Of a DNA stretch of 64,000 nt, positions 57,831-64,000 are shown in pieces. Where the stretch lies: NCBI GenBank assembly GCA_032622095.1, contig CP136064.1, positions 274,499,614 through 274,563,613 of the forward strand, given 5' to 3'. The notes below the pieces were generated by a model. The model was not told the origin of the DNA. It made no database searches and worked only from the letters and a program-made list of their open reading frames with translations. Origin of the DNA: Siphonodentalium dalli. Taxonomy: Eukaryota > Mollusca > Scaphopoda > Gadilida > Siphonodentaliidae. Made by a program: the position numbers and the translations under genes. The stretch's first letter is position 1; each line of letters opens with the position of its first letter.

Positions 57831-60800
57831 GTAAACGATTACGGGTTTTAGATACTTTTGCAGACAATGCCGTGAATCACTAATCTAGGAAATTTTGATG
57901 TTCTGCCCGGATTTTAGAACATTGAAAAATAAGGCAGGTGATATATTTCTAAGTTATATAAATACCTACGTAATTTAATTGATTACCCGAGGGAAATTTT
58001 ATGCTTATAAGCGAATCAAAGCGAACTCGGCTCAAATAAGCCGTCTACATCACACAATTTAGAGCTGGACATCACCTACTGTGACATGTTGCATTAAGTC
58101 TCGTACGTTAACTAAGAAATATATTACCTATTATTTTCCAATGTAATGAAGTTCAAACAGTTCCCAGGTTTTGAACTGGTGGAGTATGATCTACACTGAC
58201 GTATAGCCAGAGCAGATTTGTGACATGATCTATGACATTTATAGTTGACGTGGGTTGGATAAAAATCACGGAGATATATACATGGAATACATTAGACAAA
58301 TATTACTTTATTACACGTGCAAAGCATAGCAAATTATAACGCAACATGAGGACTATAGGTATTTTGACGTGGACGAGAAAATATAAATGTACAAATAAAT
58401 TATCTATTATAAAGAGCGTTTATTTTTGTTGCCGAATACGAGCAATATGAGAAAGCAATTTTATTCTATACGCTTTCGTACCCAATTGTAATGTATCACT
58501 CAAAACGAATGATGCGAACTTTCGCCACCACCGTGTGCTATGTGGGTAATGTTGAAAGGAATACATTTCATTTTAACCAGCCGTTAACACAGGCAATAGC
58601 AATGAACATTCGATGCCAAATCGAGTGGGTGGTCTTTCAATGTGAAACAACATACACAAATAACACTGCAAATAAGGGAAATTCCACCCACGCCATACAT
58701 GTAAGTGATATGTGTGTATACAAGGATTCTTCGATTATTCTCGCGTATTTCAGACGAAGACGATTAAGAAGGATGAGGTACAACAGATGAATCCGCCGAA
58801 ATACGAACAGATCAGTGACATGGCGGACATGACGTATCTTAACGAATCATGCGTGCTTCATAACCTCAGAGCCCGATACGAGAGCGGTTTTATATATGTG
58901 AGTATTCTCTAAAACCCGAGGGACACACCACCCGACATGACTGACATGAGTTATCTGAACGAACCAGCTGCACAACTTTAGATCCCGCTACACGAGCGGC
59001 TTTGTGCGACTACACTGTAAAACAATTGCACATCAAGGGGTTCACCATTTCAGCAGTTTCTTCTTCTGATTAGCAACAGATCTGATGTACAATTTAGAAT
59101 CCGCGGGTGGTAAACTACCTCCCCGAAGTGTAAAATTATGACTCTTCAGATTATACGCAACACTACTTTCGGGAGCCAACTATTGCCTATACATGTATAT
59201 ATTGCCTCCCGCGTTGTGACAATGTATATACATAATCACGAAACAAGTCTACATGGATTACACGCGGTTTCATTTGTTCAAGTACAGAACATCACTCTGA
59301 CATCCCGCTACTCAAGCCATTGTATTTATATAAGCACAGAATCCCGAAACATCTCTCCGTGAGCCCGATACAACACTCAACAGTTTTATTTGTGCAAGCA
59401 AAATATCCCACCAACCCGACGCACCAGCTTTATGTTTCTAAATACAGACTTCCGTTACTGGCGGTATAATTGTGTGTGCACACCCAAATCAAACTACCTA
59501 ATTCCGGAACGTCTCCCTCCAAAACTTGACTATTTCCTTACAGCATCGCTTTGTACTGCCAGCATCGAAGCTAATTCAGCAGAACCAATTAATTTATTAA
59601 CGTTATGGCGTACATTATTGCATAGTTTCAACGAATTCAAAGATGAATTTCCAAATAGTTGTCAGCCATTTAATATAATTTTCAGCGTTAATCCGGGTTA
59701 CTTTATATGGCCAGGGCCAGGAAGCTACGTCACCAGTCAAGTCTCTAACCCAAATTGGTGGTGATTTTGAATTTGTTTAAATCATACAAAAAGTTAAAAA
59801 AAATTGTCTGATAGGATAAACTATAGTATATGAACAGTGGAAATTCACAACGCACATTCAGAAATAACTAATTGTTAATAAGTCATATTATATAACTGAA
59901 GTGTGCATGGAAAATAGGTATGGATTGTGCCCCGATTTAATCATCAAACGCACCTCAACCTGCACATAATCCCTGTCACTCGTAAAAGTACTCATAAATA
60001 ACTCATGCAACACATATCCAGCTCATCCAATGCAAGAGTTCCTGATGCAGCCATCTGATGCGACGGTTTAGATATTACATTAGTAACGTAGCTTCTGGGC
60101 ACTGATGATACCTCCACACAGAAGACGTCCTATCTCCAAATCAAATTATACATTTTATGTTGCAGACGTTCTATGGTTTGTTCTGTATCGCCATAATTCC
60201 AAAACATAAGACTCCATATTTACACATTACATTATACATTTTATGTTGCAGACCTACTCTGGTTTGTTCTGTATCGCCATAAATCCGCACAGAAGACTCC
60301 ACATCTGCACATCACATTATACATTTTATGTTGCAGACCTACTCTGGGTTGTTCTGTATAGCCATAAATCCATACAGAAGGCTACCTATCTACACCGGGA
60401 ACATCATCGATAAATACCGAGGAAAGAGAAAGACAGAGATGCCACCCCATCTGTTCTCCGTCGCCGACAACGCCTTCCAGTTCATGTTGCAAGGTAATAG
60501 TGACAAAGTGGTCTGGGTGTGATGAACATAAACTATATATTCGATGGTTGTGTGAATGATAGTCTTAGTTTTAAATATATTTATTTATCTAATTTTATGA
60601 ACAAGGTATATGACATACAACTATCACAGCCAATGTGATTGGAAGACAAGTGCTATTTTCACTTAAGTGTACCTCATCCCACTGTGAATAATAAAGGATT
60701 GATAGGTACTATCAGCCGTGTGGTAACGATTCCATTTTTGCTGCAATGTAAACTAACAAATTAGGTAGTGTGTTATGAAAATGCACTAGAAATATTGGGG

Positions 60801-63800
60801 GTTTGATTATAAATTGCTTATCATGTGTGACAGCGCCTTCCAATGCACGCACGTCTCTTGTCACTGTGTTCGTACTCAAGCCTACAAATAGTGTGTATGC
60901 CATTTGCAGAATGAGGTCCCCAGATGGTGAATTCAGTGACCCTAGCCCGGCGTCACCAAATTCACCATCTGTGAACCTCATTCTGCTTAGGCCTCAACTG
61001 CTAGGGAGACCTAGGGTAAGATTGAAGCTCCCCAGTTGAAGTTGGTGATGTTCACCCATAAGTCACCTCGATTATGCAAATCGGGGGTTATAGAAACTTC
61101 CAAGAAGGGAAAAAGAAGGGAAAAGTAACCAAAAAACAATGTTACTTTGATACTATAGATACTTCCCAGATGAGGCCGAAGCAGAATGATGTGCCCATGG
61201 GGTGAATTTGGTGACGCTCGCCCGCCGTCACTAAATTCAACATCTGCAAATTAGAGACAACCTATTTGCAGGCTTGTTCATACTGATGCACAAGAACTCG
61301 TCACAGTTCGGTTTGCATTCACCTTGATGTTGCGCAATGCCAATGGTGTCAGAGGACCACATAACAGTTTAGTGGAGATGTACAGCTTATTGGATCTGAC
61401 ATGCATAATGGACTTTATATGTACAGTAATATCTAAAGATATAAGTTTTAACTTCTAAAACTAAATGTTTTATTTCAGATCGAGAGAACCAGTCTTGTTT
61501 GATCACGTGAGTAAACATCCAAATATATTGTTATTTGTAGATTACTTCGATTAAGGAACAACGCGACACTTAACAATTAAATAGAAGTTTCATGATAATA
61601 ACTTGGGGAAATGGGGCGCATTTGGAGTCTTAGTTTATCCCAGTGGAGCATATGAACGTGGAAATCTTGTAAACAATTTGCCGAAATCCTCAATTTACCA
61701 CAACAATGTGCAATTGATTGTCTTGTTACTTCTATGTCAAGAATGTATATGTGTATATTTTTAATAAATTGTCCTATCCTATAATTTGCTCACACACCTA
61801 TTAAATTCATGTGAGATTTGGAATTTTAAGGTCACAAATTGGGAAAGAAACATGACTAGTTGCCATTAGACCGGGGACCATTTTCGGACCCCGCCGTTGC
61901 AAACGAATCCCTGGCATGGTTAACCATTTTTTTCAAAATCAGGCGTTCAACTGTTTAGCAAAATATCACAGTCACCAAATGAAGAATTAATTAATATAAT
62001 AATGTACTTGTATATGATATAATTACAACTACTTTCGTTTTCAATGAAATGCGGGGATTTGATTGGTCGAGAGACTAGCGGGCGACTTGATCTATCGGTG
62101 CATATATGTTGCAGTAGATGAGTCACATCGCGTAGTGACACCTTATGAAAAATGGGCGAGTCTATAACCGGCGCCCCACACGGCGCCCCCGGATGACGCG
62201 AAACCGCGGAACGAGAATTCCATTAGAATCTCAGTGAAAAAAAACAAAACTCGAAAACTCAACGCTAGAAACATTTGAAAAAGTAGTTGACGTCTGTATT
62301 GCTCGTTTCCGCTTCTTATGGACACTATACTATACTTATGTCTGTTCATTTCAGACGTATTCATGTTATTTATAACGCTCGACTGAACACTCAAAGTTCG
62401 TGCCGCGTTTTTCATTTGTCCAATTTTCGAAAGAGTGTACATGACAACGTGTATAGTTACTGTGAACACAAATTATTATGAATCAGACTGATCAACAGGC
62501 TGATGAACATGGATAATTTTACTGGGAATAAATAAAATGTGTTACCCGATTGCAACCCTATTAACATTTTCGGCTTCATAACAATTGTAATGACATGGCA
62601 TTTGTCACGAGAACATTAGATGTGATCAGGGTTGGAGTCTGGAGTTAATATGTTTACCGGAGATCGCTATCCAATCGTTTCGGATTCGACTCTGTGTGTG
62701 TTGATAATTATTGAGTTGTTATTGAGTCATTTTAAACGTAAATCGTAGCCAAACAAGTGATTTTTGTTATCATGGATAGTTTATTGCTGAAAATGTAAGT
62801 TGAGGAGCAAATATTTATTTTCTGAAAGTTTGCTTGTTCGTTGACAATTTCGGCCAATTTATTTTCGGCTCACCAACCAAATTCGGAGATCGTCCAACGG
62901 AAAATTCTGTTGTGGCAATTAATTTTCTGAGATGGATTAATAGTAGATAGTTGAAACTAAAGTCTTATCGTTGTAATTATAAGCCATCAACGTCGTTTTT
63001 CGGTTGACCTATATGAACCTATAGATCGATCAGTAGACGAATAACATACTTAGTATAATCCGCTTCGCGGAATTATACAGTATGTTATTCATCTACTGAT
63101 CGATCTATAATCTCATAGATCAACCGAAAAACGACGTTGATGGCATATATACATACCAGATGACATTCACTGAAACATAAAATACTGACTCGTTTCAATA
63201 TCGTATGCGATCACAAGTCCGTGGTTATTATTCATGCATGTTTATTCTTCTTTCCATTCAATGTCAGCGGAGAATCTGGTGCCGGAAAGACAGAAAACAC
63301 AAAGAAAGTGATAATGTACTTTGCTCTGGTCGCCTCTTCTGGAGATCATAAGGACGACAAGAAGGTATGTAGACTCTCCGCTAGCAGTGACGTGCATGGT
63401 ATATGTTGGAAGTTGGAACTTATAGATAACCAATGTTGAAATGTTATATTCAATCCTTTATTTCCTCCGTATAAGATAAATATTAGAGTATATTTATTCA
63501 AGTAACGATGTGTACACATAAGTATGTCACGTTAACACCCAATAGATACATTAAAAGCATGTCAATATTGTCTGCTGGAAATTAGAGACAAATATAGGCT
63601 GATCTTTTATGATAGTTTGATTTTATAACCACAACTGTGTGTGAGTATGTTGTTTTAAATACTATTGAATATCGAATAGTTTCCTAATGTCGGTCATGAT
63701 TGAGTGGGAATTAGACTCGGTTGGTTTTAAAATGTACGTTTTTTTCAGGGATCACTGGAGGATCAAATTGTGCAAGCTAACCCCGTACTGGAAGCATACG

Positions 63801-63841
63801 GTAACGCTAAAACCACAAGGAACAACAATTCATCCAGATTC
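57639..63841 (+). CDS. MHC: Muscle myosin heavy chain, copy B (5' part only, six exons in window)
   Basis: Second myosin heavy chain gene, same strand, start codons 55,101 bp apart. The six exons present are the same sizes as in copy A (192, 144, 157, 28, 97, 93 nt) and encode residues 1-237 with the same phases. Protein differences from A counted by eye are six: F5Y, D47E, G49E, A54V, I73V, A96S. The P-loop and switch I are intact. Synonymous differences and diverged introns show the duplication is not very recent. The gene continues beyond position 64000, so completeness is unknown. Confidence 0.95.
58754..58897 (+). CDS. MHC: MHC-B exon 2 (residues 65-112)
   Basis: [19 protein letters not shown] to [10 protein letters not shown], two residue changes from A. 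Donor GTGAGT. The next intron is 1439 bp and ends in a shorter 85-bp acceptor array. Confidence 0.96.
60166..60400 (+). repeat. 85-bp array of exon 3 acceptor and exon start, MHC-B
   Basis: Exon-like starts at 60166, 60252 and 60337 (the real exon), each preceded by ATTTTATGTTGCAG. Homologous to the seven-copy array in MHC-A. Confidence 0.88.
60337..60493 (+). CDS. MHC: MHC-B exon 3
   Basis: Protein identical to copy A exon 3 with about four synonymous changes. Preceded by two partial copies of its own start at 60166 and 60252. The next intron (985 bp) contains an inverted-repeat insertion absent from A. Confidence 0.96.
60878..61277. repeat. Inverted-repeat insertion in MHC-B intron 3
   Basis: Outer arms CAAGCCTACAAATAGTGT and ACCTATTTGCAGGCTTG; inner nested palindrome at about 60907-60988 (CAGAATGAGGT, GGTGAATT). 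No equivalent in MHC-A intron 3, so inserted after duplication or lost from A. Confidence 0.6.
61479..61506 (+). CDS. MHC: MHC-B exon 4, 28-nt micro-exon
   Basis: Exon plus more than 20 bp of flanking intron on the left are identical to copy A. Encodes DRENQSCLI. The following intron (1761 bp) is three times longer than in A and includes a 162-bp hairpin insertion. Confidence 0.95.
62983..63144. repeat. 162-bp near-perfect hairpin in MHC-B intron 4
   Basis: GCCATCAACGTCGTTTTTCG pairs with CGAAAAACGACGTTGATGGC. The centre is CCGCTTCGCGG. Absent from the same intron of MHC-A. Confidence 0.8.
63268..63364 (+). CDS. MHC: MHC-B exon 5: P-loop and loop 1
   Basis: [20 protein letters not shown] then [12 protein letters not shown], same protein as copy A with two synonymous changes seen. 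Donor GTATGT. Confidence 0.96.
63749..63841 (+). CDS. MHC: MHC-B exon 6: switch I
   Basis: [20 protein letters not shown] to NNNSSRF, identical protein to A, donor GTAAGT. The last exon visible in the window; the next exon would lie beyond 64000. Confidence 0.95.
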
Positions 63842-64000
63842 GTAAGTCCATTTAATGTTGTTTAAAGCGGTTTCTCCCAATCGTATGTCCAAATCATGTC
63901 AAATTTAGTGTTACATATTCAACATTAGAATGTTAATTGGTTAATTTTGTCAAAATCCGTATTATACGTCATTGGAAAGTTGATTTAATCCCATTGGTCC

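Noticed and set aside
59390-59764. 124-codon open frame in MHC-B intron 2
   Set aside because: No recognisable domain; the matching stretch in MHC-A (about 5160-5350) is not open, and there is no splice context.
1-64000. tRNA or rRNA genes
   Set aside because: No cloverleaf with a GGTTCGANTCC-type T-loop and matching stems was seen on reading; a dedicated scan would be needed to exclude them fully.

Overview
This is a stretch of animal nuclear genome, AT-rich, with short GT-AG exons separated by repeat-laden introns. Its only recognisable genes are two tandem, same-strand copies of a striated-muscle-type (class II) myosin heavy chain gene. The protein resembles lophotrochozoan, especially molluscan, muscle myosin in its motor-domain sequence, its lysine-rich loop 2 and its length. 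I infer a mollusc or a related phylum from family knowledge; no search was run. I see no rRNA, tRNA, CRISPR array or bacterial-type gene.

Copy A is complete. Its coding region runs from the ATG at 2538 to the TGA at 43519. I placed 37 constitutive exons whose phases all agree, summing to 5823 nt or 1940 aa, the expected length for a muscle myosin heavy chain. The motor domain lies in exons 1-17 (P-loop, switch I, switch II, loop 2, reactive thiols, converter). The light-chain-binding neck is at the end of exon 17 and in exon 18, and the coiled-coil rod runs from exon 19 to the end. An additional open 81-nt exon (41980-42060), made by a 1.5 kb tandem duplication, would add 27 residues near the C-terminus. 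The poly(A) signal is near 43652.

Copy B starts with an ATG at 57639, and its first six coding exons lie in the window before it runs off the right edge. The start codons are 55.1 kb apart. Introns and the upstream flank back to about 1040 (A) and 56520 (B) are alignable by eye, so the pair arose by duplication of a segment of roughly 55 kb. B has a plausible promoter (three CACGTG boxes, TATA, initiator, short non-coding exon ending in a strong donor) at 56120-56312. The matching position in A is occupied by repeats.

The 14 kb between the genes holds no convincing gene. It has a 1.16 kb direct repeat pair, a degenerate minisatellite, a 2.3 kb fold-back element, other repeats and one decayed coding-like fragment.

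The most unusual property is the tandem amplification of exon/intron junctions inside the myosin gene. The acceptor and start of exon 3 are repeated in 85-bp units (six extra in A, two in B). The end and donor of exon 31 are repeated about five times, followed by G-quadruplex-type sequence. Most of exon 32 is copied once. The end and donor of exon 36 are amplified into an array of decoy 5' splice sites and, in one case, into the cassette exon. Other introns carry minisatellites of 22 to 71 bp, fold-back elements, and two TTAA-flanked MITEs containing near-perfect 66-bp palindromes.
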